A stretch of DNA of 32,779 nt from Chloroflexota bacterium (GTDB taxonomy: Bacteria; Chloroflexota; Anaerolineae; Ardenticatenales; JAADHH01), in assembly GCA_013151955.1 (NCBI GenBank), contig JAADHH010000048.1:1-32779 (forward strand), in the 5' to 3' direction. Shown here piece by piece: positions 21,166 to 29,913 of this stretch (positions within the stretch are counted from its first letter, which is position 1; every line of letters begins with the position of its first letter). The notes beneath the pieces are model-generated. The model saw only the letters and a program-made list of their open reading frames with translations, was not told where the DNA came from and made no database searches. A program made the translations under genes and the position numbers.

Positions 21166-22539
21166 ATGACATACACAACTGTGCAAGATTTGTTCTCTGC
21201 TCTTGCAGGAGTTGTAGCGGTAACTGACGACAAGGTATCCATCCAAGACGAAGGCGCGCTACGTTCCACAGCAATTGACACATTGGTATGGAACGCGACC
21301 TTTGCCGAGGGCGCAGTGCGCGACACGGCCCGTTGGCTGATCTGGGAACTGGGACAGATCACCGGCGCGCAGCCCGCCTCGATCCACGAGCTGTACATTG
21401 CCCGTGGAGAGGATAAGTGGAAAGGGGCAACCGTGCCCGCAATCAACCTGCGAGGCATGACCTACGACGCAGGTCGAGCCGTTTTCCGCGCAGCACGTCG
21501 CCTGAACGTCGGCGCATTGATCCTGGAAATCGCCCGCTCGGAAATCGGCTACACCATGCAACGCCCCGCCGAGTACACCACCTCGGTGCTGGCCGCCGCG
21601 ATCAAAGAAGGATTCACCGGCCCGATCTTTCTGCAAGGCGACCACTTCCAGGCCAAGGCCGCAGTCTATGCCAAAGATGCAGAAGCCGAACGCAGCGCCA
21701 TCCAACAACTGATCCGCGAAGCGATCGAAGGCGGGTTCTACAACATTGACATCGACGCCTCGACCCTGGTTGACCTGGGCCAGCCCACGCTGGAGGAGCA
21801 GCAACGCACGAACTACGAGCTGACCACAGAATTCACCGCATTCGTCCGCGGGGAGGAGCCGGCCGGCGTGACCGTCTCCCTCGGCGGCGAAATCGGCGAA
21901 GTTGGCGGGAAGAACAGCACCGTCGAAGAGCTAACGGCCTTTCTGGACGGCTTCAATCGCACGCTCGACCAGATTGCCCCCGCCGCGTCCGGCTTGAGCA
22001 AGATCAGCGTGCAAACCGGCACCAGTCATGGCGGAGTCGTCCTCCCCGATGGCACGCTGGCAGATGTCAAGGTAGATTTCGACACGCTGCGCAACCTCTC
22101 CGCTGCGGCGCGGGAGCAAGGACTGGGCGGTGCCGTCCAACATGGCGCGTCCACATTGCCGCCGGAGGCCTTCGGCCACTTCCCGGCCACCGAAACGCTG
22201 GAAATCCACCTGGCCACCGGCTTCCAAAACATCATCTACGATTACGAGGGCCTGCCCGATGAATTCCGCCAAAAGGTGTATGCCTACCTCAAAGATGCAC
22301 ACGCGAACGAATGGAAACCGGAGCAGACCGAAGAACAGTTCATCTACAAAACCCGCAAGAAGGGGTTTGGCCCGTTCAAAGAAGAATGGTGGAGTCTGCC
22401 GGATGAGGTGCGCGCAGAGATCGGCCAGCGACTCGAGGACCAATTTGCTTTCCTCTTCGAGAAGCTGAACGTGCCCAACACTACAGAACTTGTCGCCCAG
22501 ATTGTGACTGCGCCAACGGTTCACAAGCCGCGGCCGTAG
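21166..22539 (+). CDS. Class II fructose-bisphosphate aldolase-like protein
   Basis: A 457-residue protein, longer than the usual 280-360 residues of class II aldolases. Zinc-site and catalytic motifs of the family are recognisable: GPIFLQGDHFQ (152-162, Asp159 and His160), NIDIDAST (193-200), GEIGEVGGKN (241-250), SVQTGTSHGGVVLPDG (281-296) and GAVQHGAST (322-330). About 90 extra residues precede the barrel and about 100 follow it (GFQNIIYDYEG...KPRP). It may cleave or form fructose- or tagatose-1,6-bisphosphate; exact substrate unproven. ATG 21166 is 8 nt after AAAGGAG; ATG 21160 is too close. It lies 23 bp after gyrB. Confidence 0.87.
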   Translation: MTYTTVQDLFSALAGVVAVTDDKVSIQDEGALRSTAIDTLVWNATFAEGAVRDTARWLIWELGQITGAQPASIHELYIARGEDKWKGATVPAINLRGMTYDAGRAVFRAARRLNVGALILEIARSEIGYTMQRPAEYTTSVLAAAIKEGFTGPIFLQGDHFQAKAAVYAKDAEAERSAIQQLIREAIEGGFYNIDIDASTLVDLGQPTLEEQQRTNYELTTEFTAFVRGEEPAGVTVSLGGEIGEVGGKNSTVEELTAFLDGFNRTLDQIAPAASGLSKISVQTGTSHGGVVLPDGTLADVKVDFDTLRNLSAAAREQGLGGAVQHGASTLPPEAFGHFPATETLEIHLATGFQNIIYDYEGLPDEFRQKVYAYLKDAHANEWKPEQTEEQFIYKTRKKGFGPFKEEWWSLPDEVRAEIGQRLEDQFAFLFEKLNVPNTTELVAQIVTAPTVHKPRP

Positions 22540-22574
22540 TGTTCTATCCACCATAAACAGCAAACAGCGGGGTA

Positions 22575-22642
22575 GGGGCAAGGCATTCCCCTTGGCAAGA
22601 GTTCTTCCTTACGCATCGACACGCCAAGGGGATTTGCCCCCC
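22575..22642. repeat. Long imperfect hairpin after the aldolase gene
   Basis: GGGGCAAggcattCCCCTTGGC (22575-22595) is matched by GCCAAGGGGatttGCCCC (22623-22641) across a 27-nt loop. There is no following T-run. The gtaggggcaaggc word is also found in degenerate form within the T-box leader (about 16568-16594). It occupies most of the 256-bp gap before the LCP gene; the rest holds the promoter at 22722-22750. Confidence 0.65.
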
Positions 22643-22721
22643 TCATCGGTCTGCAAGAAGGCCTCACCCTCACCAGACGGTGGCCCACACTTTTGCGGCA
22701 TCCCCCGCCACGACGCAAGAA

Positions 22722-22750
22722 TTGTCAACCTTTCAAATCTGTGCTATAAT
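22722..22750 (+). promoter_or_regulatory. Sigma70-type promoter of the LCP gene
   Basis: TTGTCA (22722-22727), 17 bp, perfect TATAAT (22745-22750) with a TGC extended -10. The start would be near 22757, with a 39-nt leader to ATG 22796. Confidence 0.88.
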
Positions 22751-22795
22751 CCTGCACATTAACCTTAAAAAGCGATAGTATTCAAGGAGTGAAAA

Positions 22796-24247
22796 ATGGA
22801 TGATACCGGGCCGGTGCAGCGCGCACCATGGTTCGATCTCTTCATGAGTTTCCTCCTCGTAGCATTTCTTGTGGGTGGGTTGTTTTCCGGCTATCTTTTC
22901 TATCAGACGGTACGCCGTGTTGTTGCGCACAACCAACTCCCCCCACTTCCTCATCTCGGTGGTGTGTCGCCCGCCCCACCCTCTTCTTCCCAAGGCACCC
23001 AGCCTCTTGGTGCCGCAGAATCTGGTTCACCGAACAAAGGCGGACCCTCTGCCCCCCTGGAATATCGCCAAGATCGGGTGAATGTGCTGCTTATGGGCAT
23101 AGACAAGCGAGAAGGCGAGGTTGGCCCCTGGCGCACAGACACAATGATTCTGCTCACGATAGACCCTCGCCAACGAACAGCCGGAATGGTCTCCATCCCA
23201 CGGGACTTGTACGTAACGATTCCCGATTTTGGCATAGGCCCCATTCAGAGTCGGATCAATACGGCCTTCTTCTATGGGGATCTGCGCCACTATCCAGGAG
23301 GAGGGCCGGCCCTGGCCAAGGAAACCATTCGCCGCAATTTTGGGATTCCGGTTCAGTACTACGTGCTGATAGACTTCGAGGGGTTCCGAAAACTGATCGA
23401 CCTGGTCGGGGGGATCGTGGTAGATGTGCCGAAAGAAATTCTGGACACACGTTACCCGGATGGCAACCGTGGCATCATGACCGTGCATTTCCAACCGGGC
23501 GTACAGCACATGGATGGCGTACAAGCCTTGCAATATGCGCGGATCCGTCATAATGGCACAGACTTCTCGCGGGCAAAACGACAACAACAGGTGATTCTGG
23601 CCATCCGCAATCGCGTGCTGGACAAGAACCTGCTCACCGACATGACTCCAACCAAACTGCTCGACATTCTGCGAACGTTTGGCAACACCGTGAAGACCGA
23701 CATGCCTTTGGAAGATGGCATCTTCCTCGGCCAGATCGCGCGTGACATCCCGCCCGAATCGATCCACCGTTTGGTGATTGACGAAAACATGACCGAGTAC
23801 TTTGTCACGGAGCAGGGCGCACAGGTTTTGCGCCCCAAATGGGATCAGATCCGGGCCAGCGTGAAACCCCTCTTCAGCAATGTCGCACCGGTGGCCGCTG
23901 TCACGCCATACCCATCCACCGTGCCCGGAGAAACGACCTGGGAGGGCGTCCGCATCGAGGTGCGCAATGGCACGCAACAGGCCGGAATTGACCAGCACGC
24001 AGCACGCTCCCTGCAGAGCCTGGGATACACGGCCCGCGCCACAGGGTACGCGGACCGGCGGGATTATGCACGAACGTCAATCATCGTATACGGCGACAAA
24101 CTGTACACTGCGCGCCGTCTGGCCCAGTTGCTCAACGTGCAGGTCGAAGATCTCCAGCACTTACCGGCCCACCCCGATCAGCCCGACCAACCGGACATCA
24201 TCCTGATTGTGGGGCAGAACGCGTTGCAGACCTCACTCCTTCAGTAG
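22796..24247 (+). CDS. LytR-CpsA-Psr (LCP) family envelope protein
   Basis: A 483-residue membrane-anchored protein. After a short cytoplasmic tail there is one transmembrane helix (about 15-38) and a Pro/Ser/Gly-rich linker (47-88). The LCP domain runs from about 93 to 270: NVLLMGIDKR, RTDTMILLTID (arginine and aspartates that bind metal-pyrophosphate), SIPRDLYV, INTAFFYG, QYYVLIDFEGF, DGVQALQYARIRHNGTDFSRAKRQQQV. A LytR_C domain follows at about 384-475. Family members transfer lipid-linked glycopolymers to the cell wall or to proteins outside the membrane. AAGGAG precedes ATG 22796. Its stop codon TAG lies in the first bases of the MITE-like element at 24246-24330. Confidence 0.93.
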   Translation: MDDTGPVQRAPWFDLFMSFLLVAFLVGGLFSGYLFYQTVRRVVAHNQLPPLPHLGGVSPAPPSSSQGTQPLGAAESGSPNKGGPSAPLEYRQDRVNVLLMGIDKREGEVGPWRTDTMILLTIDPRQRTAGMVSIPRDLYVTIPDFGIGPIQSRINTAFFYGDLRHYPGGGPALAKETIRRNFGIPVQYYVLIDFEGFRKLIDLVGGIVVDVPKEILDTRYPDGNRGIMTVHFQPGVQHMDGVQALQYARIRHNGTDFSRAKRQQQVILAIRNRVLDKNLLTDMTPTKLLDILRTFGNTVKTDMPLEDGIFLGQIARDIPPESIHRLVIDENMTEYFVTEQGAQVLRPKWDQIRASVKPLFSNVAPVAAVTPYPSTVPGETTWEGVRIEVRNGTQQAGIDQHAARSLQSLGYTARATGYADRRDYARTSIIVYGDKLYTARRLAQLLNVQVEDLQHLPAHPDQPDQPDIILIVGQNALQTSLLQ

Positions 24248-24330
24248 ACGACGAATGAATTCGCCGTCTGATACGGTAAAGTGCGTTGAAACGGGTTTCG
24301 CGACAACAGGCGGGCAATTCATTGCTCGCC
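24246..24330. mobile_element. MITE-like inverted-repeat element, copy 2
   Basis: The left arm (24246-24270) and right arm (24307-24330) correspond to those of the element at 12259-12380. The interior ATACggTAAAGTGCGTTGAAAC matches the first copy; about 35 bp present there between two AAAC words are missing here. It begins in the stop codon of the LCP gene and lies in the convergent gap before the DUF2085-like gene. After it, 24331-24405 contain an aaaaatctgtgtttatcc word and nothing else recognised. Confidence 0.75.
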
Positions 24331-24405
24331 GAGGCCGGCCTGAGTAGTAACGAAAAATCTGTGTTTATCCCGCAAATCCGTGTCCCATTATTCTCCGGCA
24401 ACCGG

Positions 24406-25242
24406 CTAGAAGGGCAGTCCCAGGGCGGCCGTGATTGCCGCTCGAACGGCATCCATCATCATGATCTCCAGAAAAGCCAGCCCCACGCCGGTCACGAGCG
24501 GTATGGAAACTTCCCTCCAATTCTTAGCGCGGTTTTCCATGCGGAGAAATATGGTTGCCAACACAGCGTTTGTGGTTGACAACAGTAGTACGACCCCGGC
24601 CGTGCTGGTCACGGCGATTGGATAAAATAGCCAAGGTATTTCGGCAGAGACCAAAGGTATCAAGGCCAGGGCCAGCAGTAGAAAAGGCCAGAAGCTGCGC
24701 CAGTCCGGCAATACGGGGCTTTCCGAGGGAACCTGCCAGACCGTTACGTGGAACAGGGGGGTCACGATGATCGCCAACGACATGCCGGCCAGCAGACCGG
24801 TGGTCAGTCGCAACCAATTTTGCGGCTCGTAAAGGTGGGGCAGCGAGGGAAAGAAACTCGCCAGATAGGAATTCGTGCCATCGATGGCCATCAAGGCGAT
24901 AAAGCCCAGAAGAAGGGCCAGGAGTGACACCGGCGGCATTTGCGCGGGTCGTCCACGACGCCAGAGAAACAGCCCGCCCAAGGTGTAGAACGCTCCCAAG
25001 TAGATACCGGTACAACGGGCACAGAGGGGGAGTTGCCGGCCCCCCAGGTGAAACGAGTGAGAAGGCAATTGGTGACACACAGCATACCCCACCAAATAGG
25101 TTTTTCCCACGACGTTCCAGGGAGGGCGGAGGAAGAATAGGGCCAGTATGCCCAAGGCCAGCGCCACCGCACCCCAACGCGTGACGCGGCCAAGATTGTG
25201 TCGAGGAGAAACGACCGGGTGGTCTGGCAGCGGCTCAGTCAT
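24406..25242 (-). CDS. DUF2085-type membrane protein
   Basis: A 278-residue integral membrane protein with about six hydrophobic segments (first at 23-38). It contains the hallmark of the DUF2085 family: [22 protein letters not shown] followed by TGIYLG, with Cys56-His57 and the CxxC pair Cys74/Cys77, probably a metal site. The function of the family is not established to my knowledge. ATG 25242 starts the only good match; there is no clear Shine-Dalgarno sequence. It is divergent from dtd with a 53-bp gap, so promoters must overlap, and converges with the LCP gene. Confidence 0.85.
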   Translation of the reverse strand: MTEPLPDHPVVSPRHNLGRVTRWGAVALALGILALFFLRPPWNVVGKTYLVGYAVCHQLPSHSFHLGGRQLPLCARCTGIYLGAFYTLGGLFLWRRGRPAQMPPVSLLALLLGFIALMAIDGTNSYLASFFPSLPHLYEPQNWLRLTTGLLAGMSLAIIVTPLFHVTVWQVPSESPVLPDWRSFWPFLLLALALIPLVSAEIPWLFYPIAVTSTAGVVLLLSTTNAVLATIFLRMENRAKNWREVSIPLVTGVGLAFLEIMMMDAVRAAITAALGLPF

Positions 25243-25295
25243 TGTATCGTACGTTTCGATATTTGCCCGAAACCCGTGGCAGGGGAGGAATAACC

Positions 25296-25745
25296 ATGCG
25301 CATTGTCCTTCAGCGAGTCAGCCGTGCTTCTGTCTCCGTCGATGGAAAGATGGTGAGCAAAATTGCACGTGGGCTATTGCTGCTGGTGGGAATCACGCAG
25401 GGCGACACGGAACCGGTCGCCGAAGCGTTGGCCCGCAAGGTGGCAAATCTGCGCATCTTCGAAGACGATGCCGGCAAGATGAACCTCTCTCTTTTGGATG
25501 TGCAGGGCGCGGCCCTTGTCGTCTCGCAATTCACGCTCTATGCCAGCACACGACGTGGGCGACGGCCCGGATTCACCGATGCGGCCGCCCCCGAGGTGGC
25601 CGAACCGCTGGTGGCCTGCTTCGCGAACGCGCTGCGCCACGCCGGCGTGACCGGCGTACAGACCGGCATCTTCGGCGCGCACATGCTCGTGGAGATATGC
25701 AACGACGGCCCGGTCACCCTGATACTCGAATCGCCCGGCGTCTGA
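25296..25745 (+). CDS. dtd: D-aminoacyl-tRNA deacylase
   Basis: A 149-residue cytoplasmic enzyme that removes D-amino acids (and glycine mischarged on tRNA-Ala) from tRNA. It is complete: [17 protein letters not shown] at the start, the SQFTLYAS motif (77-84) followed by GRRPGF, and the [12 protein letters not shown] motif (136-147), which includes the cross-subunit GP motif of the family. Length is typical. GGGGAGG precedes ATG 25296. It stands alone, divergent from the DUF2085-like gene and convergent with the secreted peptidase-like gene. Confidence 0.95.
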   Translation: MRIVLQRVSRASVSVDGKMVSKIARGLLLLVGITQGDTEPVAEALARKVANLRIFEDDAGKMNLSLLDVQGAALVVSQFTLYASTRRGRRPGFTDAAAPEVAEPLVACFANALRHAGVTGVQTGIFGAHMLVEICNDGPVTLILESPGV

Positions 25746-25793
25746 CGGCCGGCTGCGTAGCGGCTGGTCATTTACGCAACGCGCAAGAAAGAG

Positions 25794-25854
25794 CGGCCAC
25801 GGATTGCGCGAAAAGTTCAACGACGAATCGTCATTCTCGCGCAACTCGTGGCCG
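25794..25854. terminator. Strong hairpin between convergent genes, possible terminator
   Basis: CGGCCACG-ga-TTGCGCGA (25794-25811) pairs with TCGCGCAA-ct-CGTGGCCG (25837-25854), 16 of 18 positions, with an inner GACGA-A-TCGTC hairpin in the loop. On the plus strand GGCGCTTTGCTTTTGG follows, a weak T-rich tail that could make it the dtd terminator. Confidence 0.5.
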
Positions 25855-25881
25855 GCGCTTTGCTTTTGGTTTGCCGGAGAG

Positions 25882-27450
25882 TCAGGACTTGGGAATGATC
25901 GGCAGGTATAAGTGCCAAATTCCCGGTGTTGGCCCGCTCCCCTTTATGGGACACATGGCCACAGCGTAATCAACCTTGACCTTTACGTCCTTGCCCTGAT
26001 ACGGGAAGTATTTCGACTCGAGATCTGCGGCGAAATTGTGCCCCTCGAACTGAGACACCTCACTGTAGTTCTGGATGTAGTTCACCGGCCCGAACAAGGT
26101 CCAGGGCACGGGGAAGTCGCGCGCTTCATACATATCGTGGGAGACCACTTGGGAATCATTGTGTATTAGGTGGTCTGCGGTGTGCGTGGGATGTGCGGGC
26201 AACACCCGGCCGGGGCCGCCCTCCTCTGCTCTATCGAAGAAGGGATCGCTGAAAGCCACGTATCGCTGGGCACCACAAACGCCGGGGACGGTTACGTAGT
26301 GCCCTCCCATGCGTTTCCACTGACCGCTATCCAGTTTTTGCCAGAAGCCCAAAAGGACAATGACATCGCAACTCCGTTCCACTTGAGAGACAACCCAATC
26401 CCAACTGGGTTCTTTCATGACCGTGATCACGTAGCCGTTGCGCACCCCTTGATCCCGCAGATAGCCGTCGATGCCGCTGACCATGTCTTCCAGGCGTGTG
26501 CCGGCATGAGGGTCTCCGGTGCGCTGGCCGTCGGTATCCATGCGATAGGCCAACTCCTCGACGAAGGGAGCCACGTTTTGCGTGCTATGATCGTCCCATG
26601 CACCAAAGGCTTCGAGCAGGGGATAATGATCGCTGATCGAGGGAGGCGCAACCGGGCTGGGTTCAAACTTGGAATCGTACCACCACATCGAGTTTGCCCA
26701 GGCCACAGGCCCGTCGTATGACCAGGTATTGCTCACCGGATTGGTCCAGCCTGCCTGGTGCTGGTCGAAATCGGGTACGCCGTTCGGGGCATAGTCTCCC
26801 CATCCGCCCGCTTTCCAGAAACATTGGTTGGGCGGCGGCGGGGTGATCGTTGGCGTAGGCGTGGGCGTGACGCTGCCGGTCGGGGTGGGGCTGGGGGTAG
26901 CCGTAGCGGTTTCGGTCGGCGTGGGACTGGGCGTAGCTGTAGCGGTTTCGGTCGGTGTTGGGGTGGGCGTATAGCAGTTCGCCGTCTTCATCGTCGTGGA
27001 AGCGCTTGCGGAGGCTGGCTCAGTTTGGTCGGAGTCGACCGTGGCCCAGTTCGTGATCACATCGCCATCGTTTAGGAAGGCGCTCGTCGTCAGTTCCAGC
27101 CATGCTTCCCAGCTCTCCCCGACTCCCAACGTTCCGACATCCCAAGTGACGATGTCGCTACCCCATGATCCGACACCACCGTTTGTGGCACTCTCGAAGA
27201 AGGTGTCACTGGGAATCTGGTCTGTAATTACCACGCCACTCACCACGGTTTCCCCCTGGTTCGTGATGTGGATGGTGTAGCGCTGTCGCCAGGTGACGCA
27301 CAAGGGATCGTGCCAATCTACCTTGGTGATCAATATCTGGCCTGCAAGGGGTTGGGTGGGGCCGGGGCCTTGGGCATAAACGGCCGGCAACATGATCAGA
27401 GCTAAGACAATCACAATGAAGGGCGCTAGAAGCAAACGATGTTTGGTCAT
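25882..27450 (-). CDS. Secreted protein: DUF11-like domain, PT-rich linker, C39-like peptidase fold
   Basis: A 522-residue exported protein. Residues 1-26 are a signal peptide (VYAQ end). Residues 35-158 resemble the DUF11/conserved-repeat Ig-like domain (YTIHITNQGETVVSGVVITDQIP). Residues 160-208 are a Thr/Pro linker containing the repeat TATATPSPTPTE. From about 210 there is a papain/C39-like domain (WSYDGPVAWANSMWWYDSKFE, later GGHYVTVPGV with His384 and AFSDPFFD with Asp402). The usual cysteine is not present around DGPVAWANS (246-254), so activity is doubtful. It ends IWHLYLPIIPKS, a YLP-type tail I associate with Chloroflexota secreted proteins. ATG 27450 is 7 nt after AGGAG. Confidence 0.82.
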   Translation of the reverse strand: MTKHRLLLAPFIVIVLALIMLPAVYAQGPGPTQPLAGQILITKVDWHDPLCVTWRQRYTIHITNQGETVVSGVVITDQIPSDTFFESATNGGVGSWGSDIVTWDVGTLGVGESWEAWLELTTSAFLNDGDVITNWATVDSDQTEPASASASTTMKTANCYTPTPTPTETATATPSPTPTETATATPSPTPTGSVTPTPTPTITPPPPNQCFWKAGGWGDYAPNGVPDFDQHQAGWTNPVSNTWSYDGPVAWANSMWWYDSKFEPSPVAPPSISDHYPLLEAFGAWDDHSTQNVAPFVEELAYRMDTDGQRTGDPHAGTRLEDMVSGIDGYLRDQGVRNGYVITVMKEPSWDWVVSQVERSCDVIVLLGFWQKLDSGQWKRMGGHYVTVPGVCGAQRYVAFSDPFFDRAEEGGPGRVLPAHPTHTADHLIHNDSQVVSHDMYEARDFPVPWTLFGPVNYIQNYSEVSQFEGHNFAADLESKYFPYQGKDVKVKVDYAVAMCPIKGSGPTPGIWHLYLPIIPKS

Positions 27451-27971
27451 CTTTCTTCTCCTCTCTTCCATTACGAGACGGACAACGTGCTGTGGTGATC
27501 CAGCAGATGCATGAAGGGCTTACAAGGAGCGCAACTCTCGACGTTATCCGACCTTACTATGATATGATATGAAGATGAATATTCGATGAATGCAGTTGCA
27601 TTTAAGTTGACAATCCTTTCATTTTAAGAAATCGGGCCGATCTCACTCCTATCCCGGACAAGCCAGGTCCAACCAGGCTTTCTCACCACAAAGGCTCCAA
27701 GAGGTTCCTTGCTTCGTGACTCTGTCCCTTCGTGGTGCGCTATTCTCGCCCAAAACAGAGGGAGTCCGAGTGACGGCCTCACGGATGAAAAGAAAAAATC
27801 TGTGTTCGCTTTTATCCGAGAGTCGTGACACGTAGGAAGCGCCCAGAGCCTGTTGCCTGCATGGCATGGCCTCTTACGAAAAGTGCAAAGATAGTCACCA
27901 CGCGCGGCGCGCGCCACCAAGGATGAAATTTGCGTCGAGCAACGGAATACGCAACACGTTCTGACGACCGG
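27451..27971. repeat. 521-bp intergenic region with word repeats, no gene seen
   Basis: The part near the peptidase-like gene is A/T-rich (27555-27640: gatatgatatgaagatgaatattcg) and includes the palindrome AATGCA-GT-TGCATT (27589-27602), possibly a regulatory site, but no convincing -35/-10 pair. Further on are tcaccacaaaggctccaag (about 27683-27701), gaaaaaatctgtgttcgc (about 27790) and ggaatacgcaacacg (about 27945) words, all recurring elsewhere in the window. Confidence 0.55.
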
Positions 27972-29792
27972 CTACTGACGACTGCCGTCTATTTTCATAG
28001 CAGAATCGTCATGAATGTCTCGCCAAAGCAACCAGGATGCCAAAAGGGCCAGGGCCAACAAAGTGCCTGTGGTACGCCAAGGCAAGGGAGCCAACCCGGT
28101 TGGGACGACAATCCCATCAACCTCGGCACGCAAGCCAACGCTCCGGCTATCACGCTCGTTGCTCACGGTCAAGGTGACATGGTGTACGTCTGGCCCGGCG
28201 TTGCGAATCAAGGGGATGCGTTGTTGCCATGCCGGCTGTGGCGCATAGAGATTGACGTAGGATCGTCCGGCGGCGTCGCGGGGCAGCCCAGACACCGGGC
28301 GGCCATCGAGTGCAACCCATAAGATTCCAGAATTCGGGTTTTGGGCCGCTATCAAGTCTACGGCCGGCCCGCGAAAAGTCACCGTCAGCATGTCGCCCGG
28401 TGTTATGCTGGCCAGTTCCAATCCGGCGCTGGCTTCGGGCGCGTGACGGAGCTGCCAATTGCCCGACCGCGTGATTGCGGCACTGGTCTCTTGGTACGTT
28501 CCGGGGCCGGCAGTGCCCCACTCCGGGGCCGCTTGTTGCAAAGCCAGGTAAACTGGGCGCGGTGTGAAATCTACGTCCACCAACCGAAAATAGTATTCAG
28601 CCAGTTCCGGAGAGATGGCCCCCACCTGTCGAAAATACCAGATGTTCATGGCCCCCACCCACGGCCAATGTTCGCGTGCGTAGCGAATGCCCTGCACCGT
28701 ATAGGCAGCCTGCTGGGCGTCGGTAACACGCTGCCAGTGCAGTCTTTCGCGCGGCATCGTCTCTGGGGCGGCATTCCAGGCATATTCATTGAGCCAAATG
28801 GCCTTGTTTGAATCACCGTTCTGGACCATGATCGCTCGTTGCAGCTCCACGCGCCGGAAATTGAGAATGTTTCGATCGGGCGGGTCGTCAGGTGGCAGGT
28901 CCATGCCAAAAGCATTGGCAGACAAAATGTCAAAGTAAGGCTTTGCCCCAGCGCGATACATGCCTTCGAGATAGTCCAGGTCACTCATATTCTGGCGATC
29001 CGGTGGACTTTCCAGGGTGATGGCCAGCGGCGCACTGAGTATCACGATGTCCGGGTCCACCGCCTTGGCCCGTTGGTAAGCGATCCGCAACAGACGAACG
29101 TAGTCCGAGGGGTCTACCGGTTGATCGCCCCATTCGGGAAAAATATTTGGTTCATTCCAAACCTGGATATAGTGGATACGGCCACGATAATGTTGGACAA
29201 AGGCGGCTACGAAATCCCCGTAATCATCGAAGTTGTCTGGAGGTTGTTGGGCATATTTGTTGTTCTGGCGCGTCCAGGCCGGTGGTCGATCCAGCCGGGC
29301 GATGATTTCCAGTCCCATCGCATTGGCCATATCGACGAACTGGTCAAAAGGAACCCAGGAACTTTGGCCGCTCTTGGGGTCTATGAATTCTCCTTTGTGC
29401 GCCGGTTCCAACGCTTCCCAGGGAAACTGTTGCTTGACCCAGTGGATGCCGGCACTCTTGGCCATCTCCAGGGTTTTGTGTCGCTTCCATTCCTCGACCT
29501 CTTGAGACAGGAAAAAGTTTGCCCCCAGCGGATGAACGTCAGCATACGGGATTACGCGTGGTGCGTTGACTGAGGCCGGCGCACTTTGAAGAGCCGTCAC
29601 ATAACGCGACAGAATAGCGCCCAGGCCTACCACGGAAGCGATCAAGACGACAGTCAGCAACAGACGCCACATCCTACCCGGCGATGGGGGAGGGGGAGCA
29701 GCGTCGAATAACTCTAGATCCGCACGTATGTCATGGCTGTTCTCGTCATTGTTATGAGGTTCGGACATGGCGGACTCTGTGTGCTCAGACAA
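27972..29792 (-). CDS. Membrane-anchored clan GH-A glycoside hydrolase-like protein
   Basis: A 606-residue protein. The N-terminal 40 residues are acidic and cytoplasmic; a transmembrane helix is at 41-63. A TIM-barrel domain spans about 85-420: WVKQQFPWEALEP, LEIIARLDRPPAW, YIQVWNEPNIFPEWG (acid/base Glu214 after Asn213) and AIWLNEYAWN (candidate nucleophile Glu336). About 430-560 looks like a beta-sandwich; a second hydrophobic segment is near 574-592. Substrate not assignable. The start is TTG 29792 by extension; ATG 29768 is possible and neither has a strong Shine-Dalgarno. The last codons (SAMKIDGSRQ) lie in the repeat block with copy C. Confidence 0.82.
   Translation of the reverse strand: MSEHTESAMSEPHNNDENSHDIRADLELFDAAPPPPSPGRMWRLLLTVVLIASVVGLGAILSRYVTALQSAPASVNAPRVIPYADVHPLGANFFLSQEVEEWKRHKTLEMAKSAGIHWVKQQFPWEALEPAHKGEFIDPKSGQSSWVPFDQFVDMANAMGLEIIARLDRPPAWTRQNNKYAQQPPDNFDDYGDFVAAFVQHYRGRIHYIQVWNEPNIFPEWGDQPVDPSDYVRLLRIAYQRAKAVDPDIVILSAPLAITLESPPDRQNMSDLDYLEGMYRAGAKPYFDILSANAFGMDLPPDDPPDRNILNFRRVELQRAIMVQNGDSNKAIWLNEYAWNAAPETMPRERLHWQRVTDAQQAAYTVQGIRYAREHWPWVGAMNIWYFRQVGAISPELAEYYFRLVDVDFTPRPVYLALQQAAPEWGTAGPGTYQETSAAITRSGNWQLRHAPEASAGLELASITPGDMLTVTFRGPAVDLIAAQNPNSGILWVALDGRPVSGLPRDAAGRSYVNLYAPQPAWQQRIPLIRNAGPDVHHVTLTVSNERDSRSVGLRAEVDGIVVPTGLAPLPWRTTGTLLALALLASWLLWRDIHDDSAMKIDGSRQ
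27989..28003 (+). repeat. CTATTTTCATAGCAG element (copy C) inside a coding end
   Basis: CTATTTTCATAGCAG on the plus strand, preceded by ccggctactgacgactgccgt words as in copies B and F. Read on the minus strand it encodes part of the last residues of the glycoside-hydrolase-like protein, whose stop codon (27974-27972) lies in the words. Confidence 0.8.
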
Positions 29793-29849
29793 TGCGTTCT
29801 GCCTGCAAAATTAGTGGGCACCTACAATAGGGTAAGGTCATTTCGCTGA

Positions 29850-29878
29850 ATTGTACCACAAAACCGGGTGGGTGCAAA
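29850..29878 (-). promoter_or_regulatory. Possible promoter of the GH-A-like gene
   Basis: On the minus strand TTTGCA (29878-29873), 17 bp, then TACAAT (29855-29850) with a TGG extended -10. The start would be near 29843, leaving about 50 nt to the TTG at 29792. Confidence 0.55.
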
Positions 29879-29913
29879 TCTGTTGGCTCGTGCTGCCTTG
29901 TGGGTTGGGCCGG

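Noticed and set aside
26850-26975. Short tandem repeat that might be a CRISPR or minisatellite
   Set aside because: It is the coding sequence of the Thr/Pro linker (TATATPSPTPTE units) in the secreted protein; there are no spacers.
27624-27920. 98-codon minus-strand frame in the 521-bp gap
   Set aside because: It is made of the intergenic words (accacaaaggctcc, aaaatctgtgttc) and has no ribosome-binding site or domain.
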